DNA of 64,000 bases, from the NCBI GenBank assembly GCA_963762075.1, contig CAVXJC010000001.1, forward strand, positions 124,001 to 188,000, written 5' to 3'. Shown here piece by piece: positions 53,752 to 63,308 of this stretch. Position numbers and translations under genes: made by a program. The notes under the pieces are model-generated. The model did not search any database and was not told the origin of the DNA. It saw nothing but the letters and a program-made list of their open reading frames with translations. This stretch comes from JAOUEA01 sp963762075. GTDB lineage: Bacteria; Actinomycetota; UBA4738; HRBIN12. Each line of letters begins with the position of its first letter. Within the stretch, counting starts at the first letter, position 1.

Positions 53752-56360
53752 GGCAGGCCCGTCCCATGGGTTCGTTCCGTTTCGAAGGCCGCGATGTGCC
53801 GATCGCCGACGGTGACACCGTCGCGTCGGCTCTGTACCGCGAGGGCGTGCGCACGTTCTCGCGCTCGGTGAAGTATCACCGGCGACGTGGGCTCTACTGC
53901 GGCACTGGAGACTGTCCGAACTGCCTGATGACGATCGACGGGCAGCCCGCGGTGCGAACATGCACCACGGCCTGTCGCGAAGGAATGTCGGTCGAGCGCT
54001 CGGGCGGGTGGCCGAGCGCCGAGCACGATCTGCTGCACGTGACCGACTCGCTGCACCGGCTCATGCCGGTCGGCTTCTACTACAAGACGTTCATCAGGCC
54101 GCGGTTCGCGTGGCCCGTCGCCGAGCGTGTCATCCGGCGAGCGACCGGCCTCGGCAGGTTGCCGTCGAGCACGGCCGCCGAAGGAAAGGTCACCCGCCAC
54201 GTGCACGTCGACGTGCTGGTCATCGGCGCCGGCATGGCCGGGCTCCGAGCGGCGCGCGACGCGGCGGTCGGAGGCGTCGGTCCGGTGCTCCTGTGCGACG
54301 AGGGGCGCATCGGCGCGGGCGTCGCGCCGGGACCTTCGCTCGAGGCGATCCGCGAACTCGAAGCGGAGGTGCGCGCGCTCGAAGCGGTGACCGTGCTCGA
54401 GGGTCACGTCGCGATCGGCATGTACGAGGGACCACACGTGCCCCTCGCCTCGGGTGACGAGCTCGTGCAGGTGCACCCCGCTCGCGTGCTGGTCGCAACC
54501 GGCGCCGCCGAAGAGCACGGCGTCTTCCCCGGCAACGACCTGCCCGGGGTGATGCTCGGTCGAGCGGCCGCCGCCCTCGCGGGCGTGCACGGGGTGCGTC
54601 CGGGCGAACGGGCCGTCGTGGCGGTGCACACCGAGGAAGGCTTGCACCATCTGCGGTCCCTGATCGACGCCGGAGTCGACATCGTGGCCACGGCAGCGTC
54701 GGGCACCTTGGCGGATCGGCTTCCGGGTCCGGCCGGCGAAGTCGTGATCGACGGCAGGGTGCACGAGGCGCGCGGTGACTCGTCGCTCCGTTCGGTGACG
54801 CTGCGACGCGACAACGAGGTCAAGCGGTTCGACTGCGACCTGCTGGTGCTCTCGCTCGGGCTCGCGCCCCGTGACGGGCTCGCTCGCATGGCGCTCGCCG
54901 GAGAACCGGTGACGGTCGTCGGTGACGCCGCCCTCGAGATCGAGCCGCGCTCGTGTGGCGGCGACGGCACCGTGTGCCTCTGTGAAGACGTCTCGATGCA
55001 CGACCTCGAGCAGGCGTGGAGCGAGGGATACCGCAACGCCGAGACCCTGAAGCGGTACACGACCACGACGATGGGTCCGTGCCAGGGGGCGATGTGCGGG
55101 CGAGCCATGGCATGTTTCGTGCGCGACCACGTCGGTGATCCAGCCGTGAGCGACCAGGGTCTCCTGCCCGCCCGCATCACCGCCCGGCCGCCGGCTCGCC
55201 CCGTCACCCTGGAGACGATCGCTGCGGGCGTCCACGAGATCGTCGACAAGAGGACGTCCCTGCACGAGCTGCATGTCGCTGCGGGCGCGCGGCTCGATCG
55301 CTCCGGCGGATGGCTACGTCCATTCACCTACGGCGACTGGCGCGAGGAATACCGGGCCGTCCGCGAGCGCGTGAGCCTCATGGACGTCGGCACGCTCGGC
55401 AAGTTCACGATCGCGGGTCCAGACGCGAGCGAGCTCGTCGATGGGCTCTTCCCGTGCCGGACCCACGACCTTGCGCGCGGTCGCACCCGGTACGTCTTGA
55501 GCCTCGACGAGGCCGGCTACGTTATGGACGACGGCCTGCTGGCTCGCGTGGGCGAGCACGAGTGGTACCTGAACACGACCTCGGGCGGGGCCGCTCGCAC
55601 CGATGCGAGGCTGCGCGACTTCCTCGATCGACGCGGTCTCGACGCCCACGTGCTCGACCGAACGGGGCAGTGGGGCGCGATCAACGTCGCGGGGCCGCAC
55701 GCGCGAGATCTCCTCGAGCGGGTCAGCAACGACGCCGTCGACGCGTCGGCCGTCCCCTACCAGGGGTTCGCCGACATCACGGTCGCGAGCGTTACTTGCC
55801 GCGTGATCCGAACGGGGTTCGTGGGGGAGCTGTCGTTCGAGCTGCATCATCCGCGCTCGCGAGGCCCCGAGCTCTGGCGAACCCTTGCCGAGGAAGGGCG
55901 GAGGTGGGACCTGCTTCCTCATGGTCTCGACGCGCTCGAGCTGCTCCGGCTCGAGAAGGGGCACATCTACCTGGGCCAGGACACGATGCCCGACGATACG
56001 CCGGCGAAGCTCGGCATGTCGTGGGCGGTCGACATGGGCAAACCCTGGTTCGTGGGCAAGATGGCCCTGGACCGCATGGCCACCCTTCCGATCGAACGTC
56101 GTCACGTGGGACTCGAGCTCACCGGTGGTCCCGCAGACATCGCCGAGCTGCGAGGGGAGCCGCTCCTGGCGGGGGGCGTGGTCGTCGGGCGCGTGACCTC
56201 GGCCGAACGTTCGGTCGTGCTCGACCGCGCGATCGGCCTCGGATGGGTCCGTGCGGTCGACGGCACGTTCCCCGGCGAGCTCGTCGCCGGATCGGGAGCG
56301 CGAGCGACCGTCGTTCCGACGCCCTTCTACGACCGCGAAGGCGAGCGCATGCGTGGCTGA
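53748..56360 (+). CDS. soxA: Sarcosine oxidase alpha subunit (set 1)
   Basis: 870 aa from TTG 53748 (ATG 53766 also possible). Order: N-terminal [2Fe-2S]-ferredoxin-like region (YCGTGDCPNCLMTIDG...CTTAC), NAD/FAD-binding domain (VLVIGAGMAGLRAARDA), the A3 region with CLCEDVSMHDLEQAWSEGYRNAETLKRYT and GPCQGAMCG, and a folate-binding GcvT-like half (GPDASELVDGLF, LRLEKGHIYLGQDT). It is the core subunit: it holds the cofactors and hands formaldehyde to tetrahydrofolate. The middle FAD domain looks shorter than in set 2. Intact throughout. Confidence 0.9.
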   Translation: MRQARPMGSFRFEGRDVPIADGDTVASALYREGVRTFSRSVKYHRRRGLYCGTGDCPNCLMTIDGQPAVRTCTTACREGMSVERSGGWPSAEHDLLHVTDSLHRLMPVGFYYKTFIRPRFAWPVAERVIRRATGLGRLPSSTAAEGKVTRHVHVDVLVIGAGMAGLRAARDAAVGGVGPVLLCDEGRIGAGVAPGPSLEAIRELEAEVRALEAVTVLEGHVAIGMYEGPHVPLASGDELVQVHPARVLVATGAAEEHGVFPGNDLPGVMLGRAAAALAGVHGVRPGERAVVAVHTEEGLHHLRSLIDAGVDIVATAASGTLADRLPGPAGEVVIDGRVHEARGDSSLRSVTLRRDNEVKRFDCDLLVLSLGLAPRDGLARMALAGEPVTVVGDAALEIEPRSCGGDGTVCLCEDVSMHDLEQAWSEGYRNAETLKRYTTTTMGPCQGAMCGRAMACFVRDHVGDPAVSDQGLLPARITARPPARPVTLETIAAGVHEIVDKRTSLHELHVAAGARLDRSGGWLRPFTYGDWREEYRAVRERVSLMDVGTLGKFTIAGPDASELVDGLFPCRTHDLARGRTRYVLSLDEAGYVMDDGLLARVGEHEWYLNTTSGGAARTDARLRDFLDRRGLDAHVLDRTGQWGAINVAGPHARDLLERVSNDAVDASAVPYQGFADITVASVTCRVIRTGFVGELSFELHHPRSRGPELWRTLAEEGRRWDLLPHGLDALELLRLEKGHIYLGQDTMPDDTPAKLGMSWAVDMGKPWFVGKMALDRMATLPIERRHVGLELTGGPADIAELRGEPLLAGGVVVGRVTSAERSVVLDRAIGLGWVRAVDGTFPGELVAGSGARATVVPTPFYDREGERMRG

Positions 56361-56778
56361 GCTTCGGATGACCTCACCGACCGTCGTCGCCGTGCTGGCG
56401 TCGAGCGACACGTGTGATCGGGTCGCGGCGCCCGAGCAGGCAACCGCGATGCGCATCGCACCTCGCGAGGTGATGCTCGTCGGTTCGACCGAACCCGATG
56501 TCGTGCGCCGGGACATCGACGAGCCGGAAGCCGTCGTCGAGGATGTCTCCGACGCCTGGACGGCGTTCCTGCTCGACGGAGACGACGCGCGTGAGACGTT
56601 CGCGCGTCTCTCCGAGCTGAGCCTCCCCGGTACAGGATGGGCGCAGGGCGAGGTCGCTCGAGCGGCAGCCAAGGTGATCGTGGAGCCGGGCCGTCTCACG
56701 ATCTTGGTCCCGGCGATGCTCGGCGTGCACGTCGAGGAACGGATCCGCGCCGACGCTGCGGAGCTCCTCACGCCATGA
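56353..56778 (+). CDS. soxG: Sarcosine oxidase gamma subunit (set 1)
   Basis: 141 aa from GTG 56353, overlapping the soxA stop by 8 bases. Recognised by position and the GcvT-like half-domain: EDVSDAWTAFLLDGDDARETFARLSELSLPG and AKVIVEPGRLTILVPAMLG. Sequence conservation in this subunit is always weak. It is shorter than the set 2 partner (184 aa), mostly by lacking the N-terminal third. Overlaps soxB by 4 bases (ATGA). Confidence 0.78.
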   Translation: MAELRMTSPTVVAVLASSDTCDRVAAPEQATAMRIAPREVMLVGSTEPDVVRRDIDEPEAVVEDVSDAWTAFLLDGDDARETFARLSELSLPGTGWAQGEVARAAAKVIVEPGRLTILVPAMLGVHVEERIRADAAELLTP

Positions 56779-57986
56779 CGGGTCTGCTCAAGCATCGGGA
56801 GTTCTTGACGCGGAGCGTTCTGAAGCCGCGCTACGACGTCGTGATCGTCGGTGGCGGGGTCAACGGACTCTCGCTCGCCTTCCACCTCGCGGAGTACCAC
56901 GGCATCGGCGACGTCGCGGTGCTCGAACGTTCTTACATCGGAAGCGGCGGCAGCGGACGGAACACGCAGGTGTTGAGGGCCACGTACAACACGACCGAGA
57001 CCGTGCCGCTGTACGCGACGAGCCTCGGCATGTACCGGACCCTCAGCCAGGAGCTCGACTACAACGTGCTCTTCAGCACACAGGGAAATCTCGACCTCTG
57101 CCACTCGATCGACACGTTGCAGGTCGAGCGCGAGAAGGTGCTGATCCATCGTCAGTACGGTGTGAACACCGAGATGCTCACGCCCGAGCAGGTGCTCGAG
57201 GTGTGCCCCCTCGTCGATCTCACAGCGGGCGGGGAGCTACCGGTGATCGGCGCCAGCTACCACCCACCCGGCGCGTTCGCGCGGCACGACTCGGTCGTGT
57301 GGGGCTACGCGAGCGCGGCGAACAGACGCGGGGTCGAGATCCACCAGGGTGTCGAGGTCGTCGGCGTCGACGTCATCGACGGTGCCTGCCGGGGCGTCGT
57401 CACGAACCGGGGACCGGTTGCGGCGAGCGGTGTCGTGAGCGCCGTGGCCGGATGGTCGAGCGAGCTCGCGCGTATGGCCGGCGTGCGGCTTCCGATCGAG
57501 ACCATGGCGCTGCAGGCGTTCGTGACCGAGGCATACACACCGGTGTTGTGGGGTCTCGTCTCGTCGATGGACCTCTACGTCTACACACAGCAGACCGCGC
57601 GAGGAGAGCTCGTCGTCGGGGCCGAGACGCTCCCGTACAACACCTACTCGACACGCTCGACCTTCGAGTTCGCGGCGGAAGCCGCGAAGCGCACGATCCA
57701 ACTGCTGCCGTTCATGGCGAAGGCCCGGCTGATGCGCCAATGGACGGGCCTGTGCGACATGACCCCCGACTCGTCGCCGTTGCTCGGAGAATCGGAGGTG
57801 CGGAACTTCTTCCTGATGTCGGGCATGGGCACGTGGGGCTTCAAGGGCGCGCCGATCTTCGGCAGGACGATGGCCGACATGCTCGCGACCGGACGCGTCG
57901 ATCCGTTGATCGCGCCCTTCGCTCCCGACAGGTTCCGCAACGATCGTATGGTGCCCGACGCCGCGAGCGCGGGGACACACCGCTAG
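56775..57986 (+). CDS. soxB: Sarcosine oxidase beta subunit (set 1)
   Basis: 403 aa. DAO-fold subunit carrying the substrate site: VVIVGGGVNGLSLAFHL, RSYIGSGGSGRNTQVLRATYN, and His171 in FARHDSVVWGYA, the position of the FMN-linking histidine in this family. C-terminal GLCDMTPDSSPLLGESE and MSGMGTWGFKGAPIFG. It differs from set 2 near the active site (GGSGRNTQVLRATYNTTET against GGGNMARNTTIIRSNYL), so its N-methyl substrate may differ. Stop is 11 bases from the convergent soxG2 stop. Confidence 0.9.
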   Translation: MTGLLKHREFLTRSVLKPRYDVVIVGGGVNGLSLAFHLAEYHGIGDVAVLERSYIGSGGSGRNTQVLRATYNTTETVPLYATSLGMYRTLSQELDYNVLFSTQGNLDLCHSIDTLQVEREKVLIHRQYGVNTEMLTPEQVLEVCPLVDLTAGGELPVIGASYHPPGAFARHDSVVWGYASAANRRGVEIHQGVEVVGVDVIDGACRGVVTNRGPVAASGVVSAVAGWSSELARMAGVRLPIETMALQAFVTEAYTPVLWGLVSSMDLYVYTQQTARGELVVGAETLPYNTYSTRSTFEFAAEAAKRTIQLLPFMAKARLMRQWTGLCDMTPDSSPLLGESEVRNFFLMSGMGTWGFKGAPIFGRTMADMLATGRVDPLIAPFAPDRFRNDRMVPDAASAGTHR

Positions 57987-58001
57987 TCTGGTTCAGATTA
58001 G
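57983..58001. terminator. Short hairpin spanning both stop codons of the convergent sox sets
   Basis: CTAGTCTG (57983-57990), loop GTT, CAGATTAG (57994-58001) pair over 8 positions with one G-U. It includes the soxB1 stop (57984-57986) and the soxG2 stop on the other strand (57998-58000). A compact bidirectional terminator is plausible, but there is no T-tract and the stem is short. Confidence 0.4.
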
Positions 58002-58552
58002 AGAGCGATGAGAAGGCGATCGATGAGGTAGTTGGCGAACGACGGACGCACGAGCAGCCTCGTCGTCCGAGTGCGCTCGTGCAGGATCACCTGGGTTCTC
58101 GCGAACAGGGTCTGCGCGCACATGCCTTCGTGCCACGAGCGACGGTGCAGGTCGAGCGAGCAACCGCTCGCGAGCAGCTCGAAACGATCGGCACCGCCGA
58201 GCTCGATCACGACCCGGTTCGCGCTCACGTCGATGACCGAGTGGTGTTCACCGTCGAGCGAGCTCTCGAGCTCGGTGACGATCTCCGCCGCGGTGTCTTG
58301 TGGGCCGAGCAGGAGCCATTCGTCGGGGCCGAGCCAGAGCGCGGCTCGTGAATCCGTTTCCCACGCGGTGTTGGGCTCGAGGGGCACGGGGTAGGGCACT
58401 CGACCGGCGACCGCGGGGTCGAGGCGCAACGCCACCTGCGCGAGCAACGGCACATGCTCGATCGTGATGCGTCCGCCGGTGCGCGGACTCACCGCTTCGA
58501 GGTCGCGCATGCGCGAGTCGAGGGCATCGCGGGTGTACGACTCATCCGTCAC
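57998..58552 (-). CDS. soxG: Sarcosine oxidase gamma subunit (set 2)
   Basis: 184 aa from GTG 58552. Full-length gamma subunit: RITIEHVPLLAQVALRLDP, ALWLGPDEWLLLGP, SVIDVSANRVVIELGGADRFELLASGCSLDLH and RTQVILHERTRTTRLLVRPSFANYLIDRLL, the last part shared with GcvT-like folds. It overlaps the end of soxA2 by 11 bases. Intact, although soxA2 and soxB2 of the same set are frameshifted. Confidence 0.9.
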   Translation of the reverse strand: MTDESYTRDALDSRMRDLEAVSPRTGGRITIEHVPLLAQVALRLDPAVAGRVPYPVPLEPNTAWETDSRAALWLGPDEWLLLGPQDTAAEIVTELESSLDGEHHSVIDVSANRVVIELGGADRFELLASGCSLDLHRRSWHEGMCAQTLFARTQVILHERTRTTRLLVRPSFANYLIDRLLIAL

Positions 58553-61240
58553 GACGCGCCCCTTCCGGGTCGTAGAAGACCGGCGACGTGACCTCGGCCT
58601 CGATGGGGCCATCGAGCGTGGGTGCGACGATGTGTCCACCGATGCGGTCGCGGCCGCCGGACACCATCGCGAGCGCGAACGTGCGACCGAGCACCGCGCT
58701 GCGGTAGCTCGAGGTGACGTGGCCGAGCATCGGCACCGGGGGCGAGCTGCCGGCGTGCTCGGGTGAAACGGCCTGCGAGCCTTCGGGCAACCAGCGGACG
58801 GGGTCGACCGGAAGCAGGCCGACGAGCTGCTTGCGATCGCGCCGCGCGGTGTCGATCCGACGCAGCGAGCGCTTCCCGATGAAGTCGGAGTCGTCCTTGC
58901 GAACGATCCACGACATGCCGAGATCGTGCGGCGTGACCGTGCCGTCGGTGTCCTGGCCCACGATCACGAAGCCCTTCTCCGCGCGGAGCACGTGCATCGA
59001 TTCCGTGCCGTACGGCGTGAGTCCGAGCGGCGCGCCGGCGGTGAGCACCGCTTCCCACATCGACGAGCCGAGGTGCCCTGCGACGTTGATCTCGTATGCG
59101 AGTTCGCCGCTGAAGCTCACGCGCGCGACCCGGGCCGGCATGCCCGCGATCGCCCCATCGCGCCAGGTCATGAACGGGAATGTGACGGCGTCGAGATCGA
59201 TGTCGCCGCCCATCGCGAGGAGTAGCTCGCGCGCTTTCGGGCCGTTCACCGCGATCGTCGCCCATTGCTCGGTCACGCTCGTCGCAGTACACCCGCAGAT
59301 CCGGCCATTCTGTCTGCAGCCACTCTTCCAGGTGATCCATGACCTTCGCGGCACCGCCGGTGGTCGTCGTGATCAGGAATCGATCGTCCGCCAGGCGCAT
59401 CGCGACACCGTCGTCGAAGACCATGCCGTCGAGGCCGAGCATGATCCCGTACCGGATCGAGCCCACGGCGAGCGTCGACATGCGGTTCGTGTAGAGCCGG
59501 TCGAGGAACGTCGCCGTGTCTGGGCCGACGAGCTCGATCTTGCCGAGCGTGGAAGCGTCCATGACCCCGGCCGTACGCCGAACGGCGAGGCACTCGCGCT
59601 CGACCGCGTCGTGCATCGACTCGCCGGCGAGGGGGAAGTACCAGGGGCGCTTCCATTGGCCGACGTTCTCGAAGGCTGCGCCGCGTGCGACGTGCAGATC
59701 GTGCATCGGCGTCGTGCGGATCGGATCGAGCAGCACCGGTCCGCGGTCGATCCCGGCGAGCACCGAGTAGGGGACAGGCGTGTACGGGGGCCGGCTGTTC
59801 GTCGGGCCCTGTGCACCGGGCCCCTCTCCCCAGGCTTGATTCACGATGGCGGCGGTGAGCGCGCCGCTCGTGCGGCCCTGATCGATCGCGGTGCCGATGT
59901 AGGTCGCGCGCTTCACGTGCTCGGTCGATCGCAGCTCGTGGCCGACCGCCTCGAGCACGTCGGCGACGGTCGAGTCGCGCTGCAGATCGACGAAATGCTC
60001 GGAGAGATCGTCGCTCGGCGAGTACCAGTACGGAACGCTCGTCGGAACCTCGCCGGCTGCAGCACCGACGACCGAGAGCCAGGGCGGCCCTTGCCCGTCG
60101 GGAACGAAGCACGCGCATTCCGCGTGCCAGCGCAGGCCACCGCCGATGCCGCGCCAGAGTTGCGCTGCAGGATTCCACCCTCCGGAGACGAGCACCAGGT
60201 CTGCGTCGAGCGTCTCGCTTTCGCCTCGGGGCCCCGTCGATCGTGACCGAGCGCACACGGGCGTCGCCGTCGGCCGCCGAGACCGCCCAGCCGCTGCGCA
60301 CGTCGATGCCGGCGGCTCGACTGGTCTCGGTCGCGTGGCCGCCCTCGCCGGGATCGACGATCGCCACGATGTCGAGCCCCGCGCGCGCCAGCGCCATCGC
60401 TGCCCGGTGTCCGGCGTGGTTCGTGCTGAACACCACGGCCCGCTCTCCCGCGACCACGCCGAACCGATCGGCATACAGATGCGCGGCGGAGGCGAGCATC
60501 ACGCCGGGGAGGTCGTTCCGCGCGAACGCGATCGGGCGCTCGTGCGCACCGCTCGCGAGGACGACCCGTTTCGCGCGCACGTGGTGCACGACCTCGACCG
60601 GCGTCGACCGCTCGTGCACGACGACGTACCCGTCATCGTAGATGCCGAGCGCGGTGGCGTCGCTGAGCACCGTGACCTCCGATGCGCTCGCGAGAGCTCC
60701 GCTCGTCGTGGCCACGTACGCGAGTGCGGACTCCCCGTCCACGTCGTCGTCGCTGGTGACGGTGCCGCCCACCCATGGGCGCTCGTCCACGAGCATCACG
60801 CGGTCTCCGGCCCGCGCCGCGTCGAGCGTCACTCGCAGACCTGCCAAACCTGCTCCGATGACGAGCGTCTCGACATGCGCGTGCCTGTGACGCGCGGCGG
60901 GGGCGCGGGCGTCGTCGGTGGGCAGACGACCGACGCCCGGCCGGGGCGCGGCGTCCAACCCGTCGACCAGCGACACCGTCGTCGCCGGAACGATCGGACG
61001 GAAGACGGGCGCGGAGAGCTCGACGAACGCGTTCGGCTCCTCGACCCCCGCGCTGAACACGCCGCGGGGCCGGCCCCGCAGCGGGGATCGCGCGACCACA
61101 TCCACCCCGTTGGCGATCAGAGCGCTCGCCAGCGTGTCGCCCGCCAGCCCCTCGTACGACCGGCCGTCGAACGTGAACGCGACCGGTCGGGCTCGGTCGA
61201 TGCCGTGGCCCGACTTCGCCGTCAGCCGCCGTCCCCTCAC
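58542..61240 (-). pseudogene. soxA: Sarcosine oxidase alpha subunit (set 2), two frameshifts
   Basis: About 898 aa if repaired, from GTG 61240 (GTGA overlap with soxD2). Domain order as in SoxA: RPVAFTFDGRSYEGLAGDTLASAL, LVIGAGLAGLRVTLDAARAGDRVMLVDE, LDADLVLVSGGWNPAAQL, then the A3 and folate-binding halves (MDASTLGKIELVGPDTATFLDRLY, VTEQWATIAVNGPKARELL, LRAEKGFVIVGQDTDG). The frame breaks at 60228-60235, where GGGGCCCC (minus strand) has one base too many, and near 59283, where an extra G (minus strand) follows VYC before TSVTEQW. Both shifts go the same way. Coding character is good on either side, so the damage is recent or a sequence error. Confidence 0.85.
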
Positions 61241-61524
61241 GGAGCCGCCCCGTCGTGCGGGCCCACCTCGCCGACTCGATACGCGACGGCGATCTCGTTG
61301 GTGACGGTGTTCCGGGTCAGGTTGAACCAGCGGCGGCAGCCTGCGCCGTGCATCCAGCGCTCGGACCACCACCCGCGGGGGTTGTCGCGCATGAACAGGT
61401 AGTCGGCCCACTGCTCGTCGGAGAGCGACGAGGGGTCGGACGGATAGGCGAGGTGCGCCTGGCCCCCGTATCGGAACTCGACCTCGTCGCGAGGTCCGCA
61501 CCACGGGCAAGGGATCAGCAACAT
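61237..61524 (-). CDS. soxD: Sarcosine oxidase delta subunit (set 2)
   Basis: 95 aa. CPWCGPRDEVEFRYGGQAHLAYP, then DEQWADYLFMRDNPRGWWSERWMHGAGCRRWFNLTRNTVTNEI, matching the standard SoxD sequence more closely than set 1, including the loop that set 1 lacks. The zinc cysteines at CPWC and GCRRW are present. It lies 4 bases after the YjbR-like gene and overlaps soxA2 by 4 bases. Confidence 0.94.
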   Translation of the reverse strand: MLLIPCPWCGPRDEVEFRYGGQAHLAYPSDPSSLSDEQWADYLFMRDNPRGWWSERWMHGAGCRRWFNLTRNTVTNEIAVAYRVGEVGPHDGAAP

Positions 61525-61528
61525 GCGA

Positions 61529-61876
61529 TCACGGCTCCTGCGAGTCGAACGACGCCACCAGTCGCTTCGGGGCGGTGAGGCGCCATGCTTCCACGATCAG
61601 CTCGCGCACCTCGTCGCCGTCGGTCTTCGACAGCACGGCGCCGACCCATCCGCTCGGACCCACGTAGGGTGGTGCGAACCATGCCTCGGCGTCCATCGCG
61701 ACGAGGGCACGCTGCTCGTCGTGCACCGACTTGATCCACGCGTGCCGCTCGCGCTCGCTGAACATCATGAAGATCTTCCCTCGCACGCGGAAGGTGGCGG
61801 TCTCCCATGTCTCCCGCTCCTCGGTCTCGGGGAGCGAGAGCGCGAACCTGCGCACCGTCGACGCCCGGATGCCCAT
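61529..61876 (-). CDS. MmcQ/YjbR-family protein inserted in sox set 2
   Basis: 115 aa. MmcQ/YjbR (CyaY-like fold) pattern: RRFALSLPETEERETWETATFRVRGKIFMMFSE, IKSVHDEQRALVAMD, WFAPPYVGPSGWVGAVL and the end ELIVEAWRLTAPKRLVASF. The family is small, widespread and of unclear function, sometimes called DNA-binding. It is placed 3 bases after soxB2 and 4 bases before soxD2, so it is co-expressed with the oxidase subunits; this insertion is not part of the usual sox operon. Confidence 0.87.
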   Translation of the reverse strand: MGIRASTVRRFALSLPETEERETWETATFRVRGKIFMMFSERERHAWIKSVHDEQRALVAMDAEAWFAPPYVGPSGWVGAVLSKTDGDEVRELIVEAWRLTAPKRLVASFDSQEP

Positions 61877-61879
61877 GGT

Positions 61880-63078
61880 TCAATGCGCGACCGCGGCGGC
61901 GCCGTGCTCGTCGATCAGCGCGCCGGTCGTGAACCGATCGAGGGAGAACGGTTGGGCGAGCGGGCCGGGCTCGCCCTTGGCGATCGTCTCGGCGTAGATC
62001 CACCCGGAGCCCGGCGTGCCCTTGAACCCGCCGGTTCCCCAGCCGCAGTTGACGAATAGCCCGTCGACGGGCGTGCGGTCGACGATCGGCGAAGCGTCGG
62101 GACACACGTCGACGATGCCGCCCCACGTGCGCAGCACCGACGCGTGCGCGAACATCGGGAACAGCTCGAGCGCCGCCGCCATCTGGTGCTCGATCACGTG
62201 GAACGAGCCGCGCTGAGCGTACCCGTTGTAGGCGTCGATGCCGGCGCCCATCACAAGCTCTCCTTTGTCGGCTTGTGACACGTACACGTGCACCGCGTTC
62301 GACATGACCACGCAGTCGAGCACCGGCTCGTAGAGCGCGCTCACGAGCGCCTGCAACGGATGGGACTGCACGGGAAGCCGCAGTCCCACCATCGACGCCA
62401 GCACGCTCGTGTGTCCGGCCGCGGCGAGCGCCACCGCGTTCGCCCGGATCGTGCCCCGGCTCGTCTCGACGCCCTCGACGCGGCCGCCGGCCGCTCGTAC
62501 GAACCCGGTGACCTCCGCGTGCTCGACGATGTCGACCCCGAGCCGGTCGGCGCCACGCGCGTACCCCCAGGCGACCTTGTCGTGGCGGGCGACGCCCCCC
62601 GGCGCTGCAACGTGGCGCCGAGCACCGGGTACCGCACGTCGGGAGAGGTGTTCACGAGCGGGCAGAACTCCTTGACACCGGCGGCGTCGAGCCATTCCGC
62701 GTCGACGCCGTTCAGCCGGTTCGCCTCGACCCGTCGCATGCTCGAACGGACGTCGCCGAGATCGTGGGCGAGGTTCAGCACGCCGCGCTGGCTGAACTGC
62801 ATGTCGAAGCTCAGGGTCTCTTCGAGCGCTTCCCAGAGCTTCAGCGAGTGCTCGTAGATCGCCGCCGACTCGTCCCACAGGTAGTTGGAGCGGATGATCG
62901 TGGTGTTGCGCGCCATGTTGCCTCCGCCGAGCCACCCCTTCTCGACCACGCACACATCGGTGATGCCGTGGTTCGCGGCGAGGTAGTACGCGGTGGCGAG
63001 CCCGTGGCCGCCGGCGCCCACGATGACGACGTCGTAGGCAGGCTTCGGATCCGCGGCACGCCAGTAGCGTTCAGGCAT
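61880..63078 (-). pseudogene. soxB: Sarcosine oxidase beta subunit (set 2), one frameshift
   Basis: About 399 aa if repaired, from ATG 63078. YDVVIVGAGGHGLATAYYLA, GWLGGGNMARNTTIIRSNYLWDE and the FMN-His region GGVARHDKVAWGYARGAD are close to standard SoxB; the C-terminal GGIVDVCPDASPIVDRTPV and NCGWGTGGFKGTPGSG are intact. The frame breaks in a run of six G (minus strand, 62596-62601) where seven would keep ATLQRRGGVARHD in frame. It is the first gene of the minus-strand set B-YjbR-D-A-G and diverges from iclR2. Confidence 0.85.
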
Positions 63079-63233
63079 CGCGGTCAGGGTAGGGGTTCGG
63101 TTCAGGGCTCGTCGCGCCACTCGATGCGCCTGCCGCAACGCTCCATCACAGCTCGATCCGCCCGGCGGTCGTCGGGGTGAACCGCAGGCGTCGAAGTGGA
63201 ACGCGCTGGGGCGTCGGCCGGCCCTACCAGCCG

Positions 63234-63308
63234 TTGACAGGGCCGGAGTCGCCGCGTAGCGTCGCGCACGGTTGCGCACAGTTCTGAGGCGTTGCGACAT
63301 GCGAAACG
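63234..63308 (+). promoter_or_regulatory. iclR2 promoter and candidate autoregulatory site
   Basis: TTGACA (63234-63239), 17-base spacer, TAGCGT (63257-63262) form a good promoter for iclR2. Downstream, GTTGCG occurs at 63271 and 63291, exactly 20 bases apart, with GTCGCG at 63261. The 20-base stretch 63289-63308 overlaps the start codon and matches the palindrome near iclR1 at 13 of 20 positions. soxB2 diverges from the same 220-base region. Confidence 0.6.
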
